Shown here piece after piece: positions 22,901 through 31,643 of a stretch of 64,000 nucleotides of DNA (position 1 is its first letter; every line of letters begins with the position of its first letter). The DNA comes from Chitinophaga varians (GTDB lineage Bacteria; Bacteroidota; Bacteroidia; Chitinophagales; Chitinophagaceae), in the NCBI RefSeq assembly GCF_012641275.1, contig NZ_JABAIA010000003.1, forward strand, positions 1,116,001-1,180,000. The letters run 5' to 3'. Both the position numbers and the translations under genes were made by a program. Below the pieces are notes generated by a model that was not told the DNA's origin, did not search any database, and saw only the letters and a program-made list of their open reading frames with translations.

Positions 22901-23082
22901 ACTTCCGCCTGGAATTTTCAAGGCAGTACTTTACCCCCGAAGATGCCCGGTTGCTGGCATCCCGGTTTGTTGAGCTGACGCAAAAACTAGCGCGTCACTC
23001 CAGAGGCGCCATCGCCGATGTTATAGATGACAGCAGTATTGCGCCTGTCACTGCCGGTGAAGAAATCTCTTTTAACTTCTGA
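19945..23082 (+). CDS. NRPS protein (A-T-C)
   Basis: This 1045-residue NRPS begins directly with an adenylation domain (FTSGSTGRPKG near residue 153). It continues with a thiolation domain (HHAGGNSL near 548) and a condensation domain with an intact HHIICDG near 733. It has no N-terminal C domain; the preceding synthetase ends in an unpaired C, so the two proteins probably form one split module. The A-domain residues read by eye are D-A-R-H-L-S-L-M-V. Arg at the 239 position with His at 278 resembles the microcystin McyB and McyE domains, which handle acidic residues joined through the side-chain carboxyl. An acidic substrate is therefore a reasonable inference. The C-terminal C domain must act on the product of another protein, most simply the next gene, 26 bp downstream. 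Confidence 0.93.
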   Translation: MTFQSELISSLRGHADKTAVEYGSRHVSYAELLTGANSITSFLTGMELGKEARIAVYFSDRADLITAIIGIANAGCVFVPVDLSLPANRLATILEELAPAVFLTSRCSPHINKLHDAHVSICYVEDAAASPQQADMVAGIYPAWDEQDSLYIYFTSGSTGRPKGIIGRNGSLLQFLKWETETFCIDTGCRCSQFISPYFDAFLRDIFAPLLQGGTICVPPDDETFLTPDRITEWIDREGITLVHCVPSLFRLINNDRLTTQHFSKLKHVLLSGEKVIPSELAPWYAVFGERIQLVNLYGPTECTMVRVFHRITPADISKARIPIGEPIADTRLMICDDAGQPCGPMIPGELYIITNYATKGYLNDTEMTRERFVRIHDEVLGDTIAFRTGDIARFLVNKKVDLIGRADRQMKVNGIRIEPDEIEQQLIASGIVKSALVTDRGENGNTSLMAFVVLQETYKNHPDALTRILEHLHANLPAYMIPPVVEKVDRFPLLSNGKIDYNKLKSQVGNRQRPIVAPTDHTEVSLLGIWKEILGDRPISTDDSFHHAGGNSLAVMKLIGRIYNEFQVRFSLQALFDNLTIKKQAALIRQSARETFYTITPAVPKAAYHVTAVQERMYYDYAKDRNSTAYNMPVAWEIAGEVHRDKIETAVQALLRRHESLRTAFRFVDNRLMQVIQEDINFSLEAINCDPHAITGAIASFVRSFDLECAPLLRCMLITVNDGRSILVMDIHHIICDGISQQVLYTDFIKLYQGKMLPPLAIQYKDYAEWEWNFRMTEEYLANREFWLKILEREVPVLHLPVSRGTGELPDQAGQVTVAVSKQLLAPLIKDLSEKEVTIAPVLLSVYFLFLSQITGQEDIVVGVAASGRTQYELENVVGMFVKTLPVRSLVRPDQKVTDFIYDLHRHLVQAGDRQMYDLSDIQHVLNRRGGQQERELFRTMFVFQNFERGHLEATGSPFRLYEVEHASPAYPLTLISFEDDTAFYFRLEFSRQYFTPEDARLLASRFVELTQKLARHSRGAIADVIDDSSIAPVTAGEEISFNF

Positions 23083-23108
23083 TTTTTTAACTCCCAGCAC
23101 TTATATAC

Positions 23109-26100
23109 ATGTCTACCGGACCCACACTCGATTACAAGTCCCTTGAAACAAACGCAAGGGCCAGGGCAAGAAGTTACTGGCAACAACGTTTTGCCGGATT
23201 TCAACCTGCCGCTTATTTTATTGACTATGGAAAACTCCACGATAGCCATGTCGCCCGCCAGACAGCCACCTGTACTGTTACTGCACCGACAGAGGTAACA
23301 GGCAGGCTTCAGCGTATCGCTGTGTCGGACAAGGCGCGGTATATTGTACTGCTGGCTGTATTAGGTATACTGGCCAGAAAATACTCCCTGTCCGGCGACG
23401 TGATGATCCTCTGCCCCGTGTACAGCGATGCTGTATTGACTGGAGACGATGAACGTATTGTGCCAGTCCGCATGAATGATTTCGGGGATGTTTCATTCCA
23501 GGATTTTCTGCTGAAGCTGAAAGATATGCTGGCAGCCGATCTTCAGCACAGCGGATACCCTGTTGAGCGCATACTGGAACAAAAAAGGGACATCTTGAAT
23601 GAGGTGGCAACAACGGGCATGATGGTCAGGGGGATACACTCCCCCGAATCATTCGGTGCCCATACTCCGGATCTGCTTTTCTGTTTCCGCGGACAGCAGG
23701 AACTGGAGCTGGAGGTACAGTATAATGCGGCCCGCATGGATGCGGGGTTTATTCAGCAGCTGGCAGACCGCTATTTTATCCTGCTGGCGAACTGCCTGGG
23801 CGCGGCAAAAGCAAAAGTCAGTGAGGCGGAAATGACCACCGCAGGTGAGATATACCAGATACGCTGCGAATTTAACGACACGAGGACCAGTTATCCTTCG
23901 GATAACACGATTACGGCATTGTTTGAAGAACAGGTGCGACTCGCCCCCGAAAATACGGCCATTACCGCCGGAGAAATAAGCGTCAGCTATCGGCGGTTGC
24001 ATGAAATGGCAACTGTCATATCCGGGGAGGTACGCCGGCAGGGCGGCGGGCGAGGGGCCTGTGTGGCGGTGCTGGCCGACCGGTCCATTGAGGCAGTAGC
24101 TGCCATAATTGGTATTCTAAGAGCAGGCGCAGCTTACCTGCCGCTGGATCCAGAGCACCCCGCCGGCAGGCATGAGCTCATGCTGAAAGAAGCAAAGGTG
24201 AAGACTGTCCTCGCACAGCAACATTACGCCGGATGGCTTCCGGAAGATGTTGCTGTATGCATCATCGAAACGCTCAAAGCGGAAAATGACCCCGACAACG
24301 AAAGTTTGCCGGCAGGCCCGGATGATACCGCTTATATAATGTTCACTTCAGGGTCGACCGGTATCCCCAAAGGGGTAGCGGTCACTCACCGGAATGTGAT
24401 ACGGCTGGTGAAAAACACGAACTATGTGACACTTAACCGGCAGACACATATTTTGCAGACAGGCGCACCCGCTTTTGACGCTACCACTTTCGAGATATGG
24501 GGCGCGTTGCTCAACGGCGGGCGGCTTTTCCTCCCCGGTAAAGAAGTGCTGATGGATACGGCGAAGTTGGGGAAAGCATTGGCAGAATACAACATTAACA
24601 CGCTGTGGCTGACTGCTTCGTTATTCGATCAGCATACAGGCATAGATGCTTCCATATTTAAACCGTTGCGCTATCTCCTCGTTGGCGGCGATGTACTGAC
24701 ACCGCGTTATATCAACCAGGTGCGCCAGCAGCATCCGGGCCTACAGGTAATTAACGGGTACGGACCTACGGAGAATACTACTTTTTCTGCTTGTCATCTT
24801 ATTCAGAAAGATTACCTGTACAATATTCCTGTGGGGAAACCGGTCAGCAATTCCACGGCTTATATACTCGATATTGATGGTAATCTTCAGGCCGTGGGGG
24901 TGCCGGGCGAACTGTATGTTGGCGGCGATGGCGTGGCAAAAGGCTATCTCAACGATGAAAACCAGACCAGAGCTAAGTTTATGGCCAACCTGTTTGTAGA
25001 CGGTGACCGGCTATACCGGACCGGTGATCTTGCCCGGTGGTTGCCCGGAGGTATTATCGAATTTTTGGGAAGAATAGACACACAGCTGAAGATCCGGGGT
25101 TTTCGCGTTGAGCCGGCGGAGGTAAAGCATCATCTGCTGCAACACTACGCTGTTCGCGATGCGGCAGTCATCGCACGGGAAGATAATAAAGGAAAACACC
25201 TGGCCGCCTACTACGTGCCTGCAGAGAAAACAACGTCAACGGCACTACGGGATTTTCTTGCAGAACGACTGCCGGCCTATATGTTGCCGATGCATTATAT
25301 CGCGCTGGAGTACTTTCCACTGACACCCAACGGTAAGCTGGACGTGGCCGCGCTTCCCGGGCCGGCTTCCCGGCTGACCGGTGACTACATTGCTCCTGTT
25401 ACCCCTGAAGAAACGTTGCTGGCAGGTATTTGGGAAGAGGTATTGGAGGAAACGCAGATAGGAGTGGAAGACAACCTTTTTATGCTGGGTGCTGATTCGA
25501 TAAAGGCACTGCAAATCAGCGCAAGGGTGCGCAGCGCCGGATATGAAATCGGCGTAAAGGATATCATGGCCTGCGAGACCATCCGCGAGCTCGCCAGGCG
25601 CCTGATAAAGAGGTCGCTTGTTTCACCGCAGGAAGCTGAAACCGGCATCGTTCCTCTGTTACCGGTACAGCTGCATTTTTTTGCAGACGCCACCGCTGAA
25701 AAGCAACACTTTAACCAGTCGGTCATGCTGCATTTCCCTGACGGTTTGTCTGTTGACATGGCCCGTGAAATTTTGAGCAGGATAGCCGACCACCATGACG
25801 CGCTGCGGATGGTGTTCCGTTATAAAGACGGGACAGTGGTACAGGAGTGCAGGCCCCCTGGACAGCCGTTGCTTGTACCGGAAACAGACCTGCGTAACAT
25901 AGCGGCGCCTGAGGCGCTGCTACTGGAGGAATGTAATAAGCTACAGGCAGGTATAGATCTGGAAAACGGACCGCTGATAAAGCCGGGGCTGTTTCATCTG
26001 AAAGATGGCAGCAGGCTGTTGATCGTGGTCCATCATCTGGAGATAGACGGAATATCATGGCGTATACTGTTCGAAGACATTGACCGTCTGTATAAACAAT

Positions 26101-26927
26101 CAATAAATGGAAAACCACCGGACTTCCCGCTGAAGACCGACTCGTTAAAAACATGGGCCCTGCACCTGCGGGAGTATGCGCGGAGTAAAAAGTTCCGGAA
26201 AGCCGCCAGATACTGGGACGAGATATCCCGTAAGCCGGTGGACCCTCTGCGGCGGGATTTTAACAGACCTCCCGGTTTGACAGGCGATAGCCGCACGGTT
26301 TCTTTTACACTGAACAGCCGCGCCACCGCCGATCTCCTTGGAAACGGCCAGGCATGGTATAATGCCCGCGTAGACGAAATGTTGCTGGGTGCGCTGCTGG
26401 CAGCGGTAAGAAAACAATACGGAAAACAAAATATACTGGTCGACCTGGAAGCTCACGGTAGAGAAGAGTTGACGCAGGGTGTTAACGTCAGCCGCACGCT
26501 GGGGTGGTTCACAGCTATATACCCGGTGCTGCTCGAAAGCGCGGAAGACTACCTGCCAGCCATAGTAAAAGATGTACGGGGCCTTCTTCGCCGTGTACCG
26601 AATAACGGCGTCGACTATCTGGTGCGTAAATATCTCGCACCCGGCGCGCCTCCCACCGGGCAGGAGGCCCGGCCGCAGATCAACTTCAATTACCTCGGCC
26701 AGTTTGATGCCGACCTGGCCGGCCGTGCCTACCGAATAGCAGCAGAACCCACGGGACGGGAAATTTCACCGAAGCGGACCAGGGAGTACGACTGGACCAT
26801 ATCAGGAATGCTGATCAACAGACGGCTGGAGTTAAGCCTCACCTATAGCACGGAGCAGTACGCGCCGCTGACTATCAAAACCTTTATGGACCATTACCGC
26901 GAAAGCCTGGAGGAACTGGCCAGATAG
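23109..26927 (+). CDS. NRPS protein (half C-A-T-E)
   Basis: This 1272-residue NRPS opens with about 240 residues that look like only the C-terminal lobe of a condensation domain. RSYWQQRFAG near residue 20 matches the segment that normally follows the active site, and no HHxxxDG motif is present. A complete A domain (FTSGSTGIPKG near 415), T domain (LGADSIKAL near 793) and E domain (HHLEIDGISW near 975, EAHGREE, RTLGWFTA, NYLGQFD) follow. The specificity residues read D-A-F-W-L-G-G-T-F, the classic valine code, so the module probably installs D-Val. The working C domain is likely the one ending the preceding protein. The chain ends at E with no thioesterase, so the peptide must pass to a C domain elsewhere or be released in trans. 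Confidence 0.92.
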   Translation: MSTGPTLDYKSLETNARARARSYWQQRFAGFQPAAYFIDYGKLHDSHVARQTATCTVTAPTEVTGRLQRIAVSDKARYIVLLAVLGILARKYSLSGDVMILCPVYSDAVLTGDDERIVPVRMNDFGDVSFQDFLLKLKDMLAADLQHSGYPVERILEQKRDILNEVATTGMMVRGIHSPESFGAHTPDLLFCFRGQQELELEVQYNAARMDAGFIQQLADRYFILLANCLGAAKAKVSEAEMTTAGEIYQIRCEFNDTRTSYPSDNTITALFEEQVRLAPENTAITAGEISVSYRRLHEMATVISGEVRRQGGGRGACVAVLADRSIEAVAAIIGILRAGAAYLPLDPEHPAGRHELMLKEAKVKTVLAQQHYAGWLPEDVAVCIIETLKAENDPDNESLPAGPDDTAYIMFTSGSTGIPKGVAVTHRNVIRLVKNTNYVTLNRQTHILQTGAPAFDATTFEIWGALLNGGRLFLPGKEVLMDTAKLGKALAEYNINTLWLTASLFDQHTGIDASIFKPLRYLLVGGDVLTPRYINQVRQQHPGLQVINGYGPTENTTFSACHLIQKDYLYNIPVGKPVSNSTAYILDIDGNLQAVGVPGELYVGGDGVAKGYLNDENQTRAKFMANLFVDGDRLYRTGDLARWLPGGIIEFLGRIDTQLKIRGFRVEPAEVKHHLLQHYAVRDAAVIAREDNKGKHLAAYYVPAEKTTSTALRDFLAERLPAYMLPMHYIALEYFPLTPNGKLDVAALPGPASRLTGDYIAPVTPEETLLAGIWEEVLEETQIGVEDNLFMLGADSIKALQISARVRSAGYEIGVKDIMACETIRELARRLIKRSLVSPQEAETGIVPLLPVQLHFFADATAEKQHFNQSVMLHFPDGLSVDMAREILSRIADHHDALRMVFRYKDGTVVQECRPPGQPLLVPETDLRNIAAPEALLLEECNKLQAGIDLENGPLIKPGLFHLKDGSRLLIVVHHLEIDGISWRILFEDIDRLYKQSINGKPPDFPLKTDSLKTWALHLREYARSKKFRKAARYWDEISRKPVDPLRRDFNRPPGLTGDSRTVSFTLNSRATADLLGNGQAWYNARVDEMLLGALLAAVRKQYGKQNILVDLEAHGREELTQGVNVSRTLGWFTAIYPVLLESAEDYLPAIVKDVRGLLRRVPNNGVDYLVRKYLAPGAPPTGQEARPQINFNYLGQFDADLAGRAYRIAAEPTGREISPKRTREYDWTISGMLINRRLELSLTYSTEQYAPLTIKTFMDHYRESLEELAR

Positions 26928-26951
26928 CCCTTACACGCTCAATTTAACCGC

Positions 26952-28400
26952 ATGAAAATCAATATCCTCAAACACTGTAGTCTCCTGCTGGCGTGTGGTC
27001 TCTGCCTGTCGGTAGTGGCCAGGTCGCAATCGGCGCCTTCAAAGGATTTCGACCGGCAGGTCCACCGGATGATGTGGGAAGCAGGGGTGCCTGCCCTTTC
27101 ACTGGCCGTTATCCGTGATGGTCGCCTCGCTTTTTATAAAACTTTTGAATGCCGTCCGCTGAACGGCAACAGGCGGATCAATGACGAAACCATCTTCGAG
27201 GCCGGTTCTCTGAGTAAAAGTTTCCTGGTATTTGTGGTCAACAGGCTGATAGATAAAGGTGTTCTGCAACCCGATACGCCGCTTTGCCGCTATCTCGAAT
27301 ATGATATGCTCAAACACGACAATCGGTACCGGTTAATCACCGCCCGCATGGTGTTGAGTCACTGTTCAGGAATAGAAAACTGGAAGCCTGACAATAACCC
27401 GGATACGCTGGAAATCATGGCCGACCCGGGAACCAAATTTGTCTATTCCGGCGAAGGATACCAGTACCTCGCGGAAGTGGTGAAAAAACTGCTGGGCCAA
27501 TCGTACGACGAGTACATATCGAAGATGATTATCTCCCCACTGCATTTGAAACATACATACACGTCCTACAAAACCCAACCGCTTAATTATGCCGTGGGCC
27601 ACAACAGCCTGGGGGTAGCCTATAAAAAATGGAAAAACGAAGGTCCGGTTCCTGCCGGCGGGATGCATCTTACGGCCGCCGATTATGCGAAGCTGGTCAT
27701 CGCCTTGTTTGACGGGAAGAATATTTCTGCCGACAGGATACGGGAGATACAGACACCCCGGATAGGGCTAGACCCGCATAACCCCGCATATTGCTATGGG
27801 CCGGGCTTTGAGCTGATCATTACGCCGGGCGATACCATCTTGTCTCATGGAGGTATTACCCCGGGCTTCAAAAACCTCATGTTCTATTCCGTAAAAAAGA
27901 AATGCGGTTTTGTAATGCTGACCAACAGCGACCGTGGTACCGTGATGGCCCGGAGGATAAATGAGCTCACCACAGGGCTGGACCTGAGTGCTTTTTTCCG
28001 CTCGGAATACGTGGTGGGGCAATATCCCAGTCACACCATCAGGCTACTGCAACTATACAGGAAACGCGGTGTTGCCGAAATGTTCAAAGGCATAGGGCAA
28101 CTGAAAGCCACGGCCGACAGCATTACCCGGTGCAAAACGCTGAATGAGCTGGGATACATTTTCGTGGAAGGAAATAGTGAAGTGGCGGAAAAAATCCTGT
28201 TGGACAATATCCGGCTTTCGCCTTCATCTTCACTGGCCTACTACCTGCTGGGCCACGCCCAGATGGCGCTGCAGAAATATGCGCCCGCCTTTAATAACCT
28301 GGAACATTCAAAAGAGCTGGGCTTCGATCTTGAACCTGTTGAGCCCTATCTGAAATTATGCCGCGAGGAGCTTCAAAAAAAGGAGCCCGCCGTTAAATGA
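26952..28400 (+). CDS. Exported serine hydrolase, beta-lactamase/class C PBP family
   Basis: This 482-residue protein has an N-terminal export signal (hydrophobic residues 9-22). Cleavage could be by signal peptidase I after about residue 25, or as a lipoprotein at Cys15; the lipobox is not ideal. The S-x-x-K nucleophile motif is S86-L-S-K89, the YSG triad equivalent of YxN is near 164, and HGG near 299 replaces KTG. After the catalytic domain there is a roughly 120-residue tail with TPR-like helical content. Relatives include D-peptidases, esterases and the colibactin maturation peptidase ClbP. Because it sits in the NRPS operon, periplasmic cleavage of an inactive precursor or self-protection by hydrolysis are plausible roles, but the substrate cannot be read from sequence. 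It starts 25 bp after the last synthetase of this cluster. Confidence 0.85.
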   Translation: MKINILKHCSLLLACGLCLSVVARSQSAPSKDFDRQVHRMMWEAGVPALSLAVIRDGRLAFYKTFECRPLNGNRRINDETIFEAGSLSKSFLVFVVNRLIDKGVLQPDTPLCRYLEYDMLKHDNRYRLITARMVLSHCSGIENWKPDNNPDTLEIMADPGTKFVYSGEGYQYLAEVVKKLLGQSYDEYISKMIISPLHLKHTYTSYKTQPLNYAVGHNSLGVAYKKWKNEGPVPAGGMHLTAADYAKLVIALFDGKNISADRIREIQTPRIGLDPHNPAYCYGPGFELIITPGDTILSHGGITPGFKNLMFYSVKKKCGFVMLTNSDRGTVMARRINELTTGLDLSAFFRSEYVVGQYPSHTIRLLQLYRKRGVAEMFKGIGQLKATADSITRCKTLNELGYIFVEGNSEVAEKILLDNIRLSPSSSLAYYLLGHAQMALQKYAPAFNNLEHSKELGFDLEPVEPYLKLCREELQKKEPAVK

Positions 28401-28427
28401 ATCGATCACATTAAAACCCTCAGAAAG

Positions 28428-29897
28428 ATGGAAAAGAAAAACCCTCATGAGCCTGACTCATTCGATACCCCATTGTCTCCCGCTGAAGTATTGCAGGACA
28501 GACCTGCGGCCAGGTTTCAGGATTTTCACCTGGGGCCCGGCGCAAGGATCGTGTCTGAAACTATTCCCGGTGAACGCTCTAAAGAGCTGCTGGACATACA
28601 GCGTTCTCTTGAAGGCAGTATCGTCTCCTATCCCAGGGAAATGCCAATGGCTGTAAAACGCGCCAGGGGAGCGATAGTTGAAGATGTCGACGGAAACCGC
28701 TTTATCGATTTTTTCAGCGGCGCCGGTGTATTGAATGTAGGCCATTGTAACGACTATGTGCTGAAATATGTAAAGCGTCAGCAGGAAGACCTGATACACA
28801 TGCTGGACTTCCCAACGGTGAACAAAATTGAACTGATTCAGAAAATTCTGCACCAGCTGCCGGCTGAGCTCCGCAGTGAATTTAAAGTCAGTTTTTGCGG
28901 CCCCACCGGGTCCGATGCTGTTGAAGCAGCTATCAAACTGGCCAAACATAAAACGGGAAGAGAAGGCGTAATCGCCTTCCATGGCTCTTATCACGGGATG
29001 ACTTCCGGGGCTTTGTCGGCAACCAGCCTTGTAAAGCTGCGCGAGAAGCTGCGCTCCAATATGCCCAATGTGAGTTTCGTTCCATACAGTTATTGCTACA
29101 GGTGTCCGTTCAAAAAAACGGCCGACAACTGCCAGCTGGATTGCGCAGAGTACCTGAGGTATGTGCTGGAAAATCCTCATTCTGGCATGGCAAAGCCGGC
29201 AGCGATCCTGCTGGAGCCCATTCAGGGCGAAGGCGGAACCGTTATCCCCAAGGAGGGGTTCCTGGAAAAGATAGTGAACATAGCCAGGGAAAATGATATC
29301 GTGGTGATTTTCGACGAAATACAATGCGGATTTTTCAGAACAGGAGATTTCTGGGCGTTCCGCGAGAGCAATGTATTCCCCGACATCATCACCATGTCCA
29401 AAGGTTTGGGTGGTATCGGGTTTCCGATTTCTGCCATTATCTACAACAAGCAGGTCGAATCCTGGGGAGCCGGTGATCATATCGGGACCTTCAGGGGAAA
29501 CCAGGTCAGCATCGCAGCGGGCAACGGCGCATTTGATTTTGTGAGGGAATACAATGTGGCAGAGCATACCCGGGAAATGGGAGCCTACATGCTGTCCCGG
29601 CTGCACGAACTGCTGGCTTTTTCGCCTGCCGTGGGAGATATCAGGGGCAAAGGATTATTCATTGGGGTGGAATACGTGAAGGACAAAAAATCCAAAGCCC
29701 CCGATCCGGCCATTGTGAGAACGATCAGGAAGATGTGTTTCGCCAAAGGATTGGTGTTTGAAATAGGAGGACATTACAACAACGTGGTGCGTTTTCTTCC
29801 TCCGTTAATCGTGAACCGGGAACTGATCGATAATGCGCTGGCCATTTTCGAAGAAGTTAACCGAACAGTTACTAACGGTATAGCATATACTGAATGA
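28428..29897 (+). CDS. Class III aminotransferase, diaminobutyrate--2-oxoglutarate type
   Basis: This 489-residue protein is a PLP-dependent fold-type I, class III aminotransferase. Visible landmarks are GPTGSDAVEAAIK (cofactor phosphate site), FHGSYHGMT, the LLEPIQGEGG loop, FDEIQCGFFRTG with the cofactor Asp, and SKGLGGIG with the Schiff-base Lys near residue 325. The N-terminal part (SYPREMP followed by DVDGNRFIDFFSGAGVLNVGH) resembles 2,4-diaminobutyrate aminotransferases of the Dat/EctB/PvdH group, which make Dab from aspartate semialdehyde. Ornithine or acetylornithine aminotransferases are the main alternative. In this operon it would supply a building block for an NRPS module; the synthetase A domain with an acidic pocket in the upstream hybrid gene is the best candidate. 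Its stop codon overlaps the start of the next gene by 4 bp (ATGA). Confidence 0.85.
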   Translation: MEKKNPHEPDSFDTPLSPAEVLQDRPAARFQDFHLGPGARIVSETIPGERSKELLDIQRSLEGSIVSYPREMPMAVKRARGAIVEDVDGNRFIDFFSGAGVLNVGHCNDYVLKYVKRQQEDLIHMLDFPTVNKIELIQKILHQLPAELRSEFKVSFCGPTGSDAVEAAIKLAKHKTGREGVIAFHGSYHGMTSGALSATSLVKLREKLRSNMPNVSFVPYSYCYRCPFKKTADNCQLDCAEYLRYVLENPHSGMAKPAAILLEPIQGEGGTVIPKEGFLEKIVNIARENDIVVIFDEIQCGFFRTGDFWAFRESNVFPDIITMSKGLGGIGFPISAIIYNKQVESWGAGDHIGTFRGNQVSIAAGNGAFDFVREYNVAEHTREMGAYMLSRLHELLAFSPAVGDIRGKGLFIGVEYVKDKKSKAPDPAIVRTIRKMCFAKGLVFEIGGHYNNVVRFLPPLIVNRELIDNALAIFEEVNRTVTNGIAYTE

Positions 29898-30766
29898 ACA
29901 GCACGATGGTACGTATCAGTAAGGTTATTGGTATTGTAGGGGGTATGGGGCCGCAGGCGGGATGCGCACTGTTCAGCCATGTTCTCCGCTGTACTTCAGC
30001 AGGCAAAGATCAGGAGCATTTACCGGTTATCCTCATGTCTTTCCCCGGGGACATTGGGGACAGAAGTGCTTTTCTCGCCGGTCAGGTGAAGATCAATCCG
30101 GCTTACAGCATCGCGGAGGTGGTGCAGAAGCTGGAGAATGCCGGCGCCATGGTGATAGGGCTTGCATGCAACACCGCGCACGCTCCCCGCATTTATGATG
30201 TCATCAGGGAAGAACTGCGGAAGGCAGGAAGCCGCGCTACGCTCGTTCACATGCCGCTGGAAACCTGCCGCTACCTGAAAGCATATCACCCGCATATCCG
30301 CCGGATAGGTCTGATGGCAACAACCGGAACATACCGGTCCGGTATTTACCAGGAGCTGTTGCAAAAATATGGATACGAGCCCATAGTGCCAGCTCCGGCC
30401 TTCCAGGAAAACGTTATCCATCGCATGATATATGATCCGGTATTTGGTGTTAAGTCAAACTCCGGAAATATTAAAGCTCCGGCCAGGGAACTGATGGAGG
30501 AAGCGGTTGGCTTTTTTGAGGAAAACAGGGCCGACGCCGTTATTCTGGGTTGTACCGAGTTACCGCTGATACTCACCGCAGGGACGGTGAGAAATATGAG
30601 AATCATCGATCCCGCTGAAATACTGGCAACGGCGCTTGTAAAAGAAGCCCGTAACCAGGCAGCCACAGCTCAGGAACATTGCAAATTCTATTACGATGTC
30701 AAAAACACATGTAACAGTAACGGGCATACAGGTTCCGGCACCAACGGACCACTGCCGCAGGAATAA
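29894..30766 (+). CDS. Aspartate/glutamate-type amino acid racemase
   Basis: This 290-residue protein belongs to the PLP-independent Asp/Glu racemase family. Both catalytic cysteines are visible: Cys92 in LACNTAH and Cys220 in LGCTELP. The N-terminal GIVGGMGPQAG is typical of aspartate racemases. The gene is slightly longer than the usual 230-250 residues. It overlaps the upstream aminotransferase by 4 bp and the downstream thioesterase by 71 bp, indicating tight co-expression. Aspartate racemase is also part of the microcystin cluster (McyF), where it supplies D-Asp-type residues. Here, A domains with an Asp code and a second acidic-type code make D-Asp supply the simplest role. Glutamate or another amino acid remains possible. 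Confidence 0.85.
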   Translation: MNSTMVRISKVIGIVGGMGPQAGCALFSHVLRCTSAGKDQEHLPVILMSFPGDIGDRSAFLAGQVKINPAYSIAEVVQKLENAGAMVIGLACNTAHAPRIYDVIREELRKAGSRATLVHMPLETCRYLKAYHPHIRRIGLMATTGTYRSGIYQELLQKYGYEPIVPAPAFQENVIHRMIYDPVFGVKSNSGNIKAPARELMEEAVGFFEENRADAVILGCTELPLILTAGTVRNMRIIDPAEILATALVKEARNQAATAQEHCKFYYDVKNTCNSNGHTGSGTNGPLPQE

Positions 30767-31589
30767 ACACGTACATCACCTCAACTTCAACCATGAAGGC
30801 AGGCCGCTGTTCATTATACCCGGGATAGGAGGCAAGTCGGACAGGTTCCGGCTGTATGGGAACATCTTCCGGAAAGTATGCCCTGTGTATGGAATTGATA
30901 TGATGGGCATTTCCCCGGGTGAAACACCGCTGGAAAGTATGCAGGACATTGCCTCGCAGAATATCCGCTGGATGAAAGCGGTGCAGCCGCAAGGGCCTTA
31001 CCGGCTCATGTCTCATTCTTTCGGCGTATATATCATGTACGAAATGGCCCGGCAGCTGGAGGCGGCAGGGGAGTGCCTGGATTTCGTGGCGGCACTGGAC
31101 CAGGGTATCAGCCACCGGCATGGTATTACTCCGGAAACCTCCCTCGCCGCTTCGGTACTGGAGCTGACAAGGGACTACCTGGAAGGTTTCCGCATACTGG
31201 TCCCGCCCTATCCCGACTGGAGCGCGGAACTATGGGAGATGCTTGCCGGCACTCCCGAGAAGGACATGGTGTCCTGCGTAGCAGACTTCATTTGCTCGAA
31301 AATTCCACACCGTGCCAACAGCATTGCATACTGTGCAAGACTCATTAATGTAAGGATATATAATGCCCGCATCGCCTATATTCCCCAGGGCCGCATTAAT
31401 ACTAAAGTTCTGTTGATAAAAGCGGCTATGAACACCGATAACAGCGAAGGTAGCGGGGATACCCGCGGATGGGCAACATACGCGCACGATGTAGACGTGC
31501 GCCAGGTGCATGCCAACCACCATAATATGTTATGGGGAGATAACGTATTCGTTACCGCCGGATATATCAAAGAAAGGCTCCAGGGCTGA
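30696..31589 (+). CDS. Stand-alone thioesterase (alpha/beta hydrolase)
   Basis: This 297-residue alpha/beta hydrolase resembles the thioesterase domains that release NRPS and PKS products. The nucleophile is Ser108 in SHSFG; the first Gly of the usual GxSxG is Ser. Asp135 lies 27 residues later, the same spacing as in the surfactin thioesterase, and the catalytic His is probably His275 in ANHHNML. The core begins with LFIIPGIGGKSDRF. The first 71 bp overlap the racemase in another frame; the next in-frame ATG would cut into the core fold, so this start is favoured. None of the visible synthetases has a thioesterase domain, so this protein may release the product in trans or act as a type II editing enzyme. 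Confidence 0.85.
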   Translation: MSKTHVTVTGIQVPAPTDHCRRNKHVHHLNFNHEGRPLFIIPGIGGKSDRFRLYGNIFRKVCPVYGIDMMGISPGETPLESMQDIASQNIRWMKAVQPQGPYRLMSHSFGVYIMYEMARQLEAAGECLDFVAALDQGISHRHGITPETSLAASVLELTRDYLEGFRILVPPYPDWSAELWEMLAGTPEKDMVSCVADFICSKIPHRANSIAYCARLINVRIYNARIAYIPQGRINTKVLLIKAAMNTDNSEGSGDTRGWATYAHDVDVRQVHANHHNMLWGDNVFVTAGYIKERLQG

Positions 31590-31643
31590 AATACAGCCTG
31601 GCAAGGGGCAGTTACATCAAAACGATATTTCAAAAGATCTGAT

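Noticed and set aside
28458..29606. 382-codon open frame antisense to the aminotransferase
   Set aside because: The sense strand has all aminotransferase motifs and the antisense product resembles nothing.
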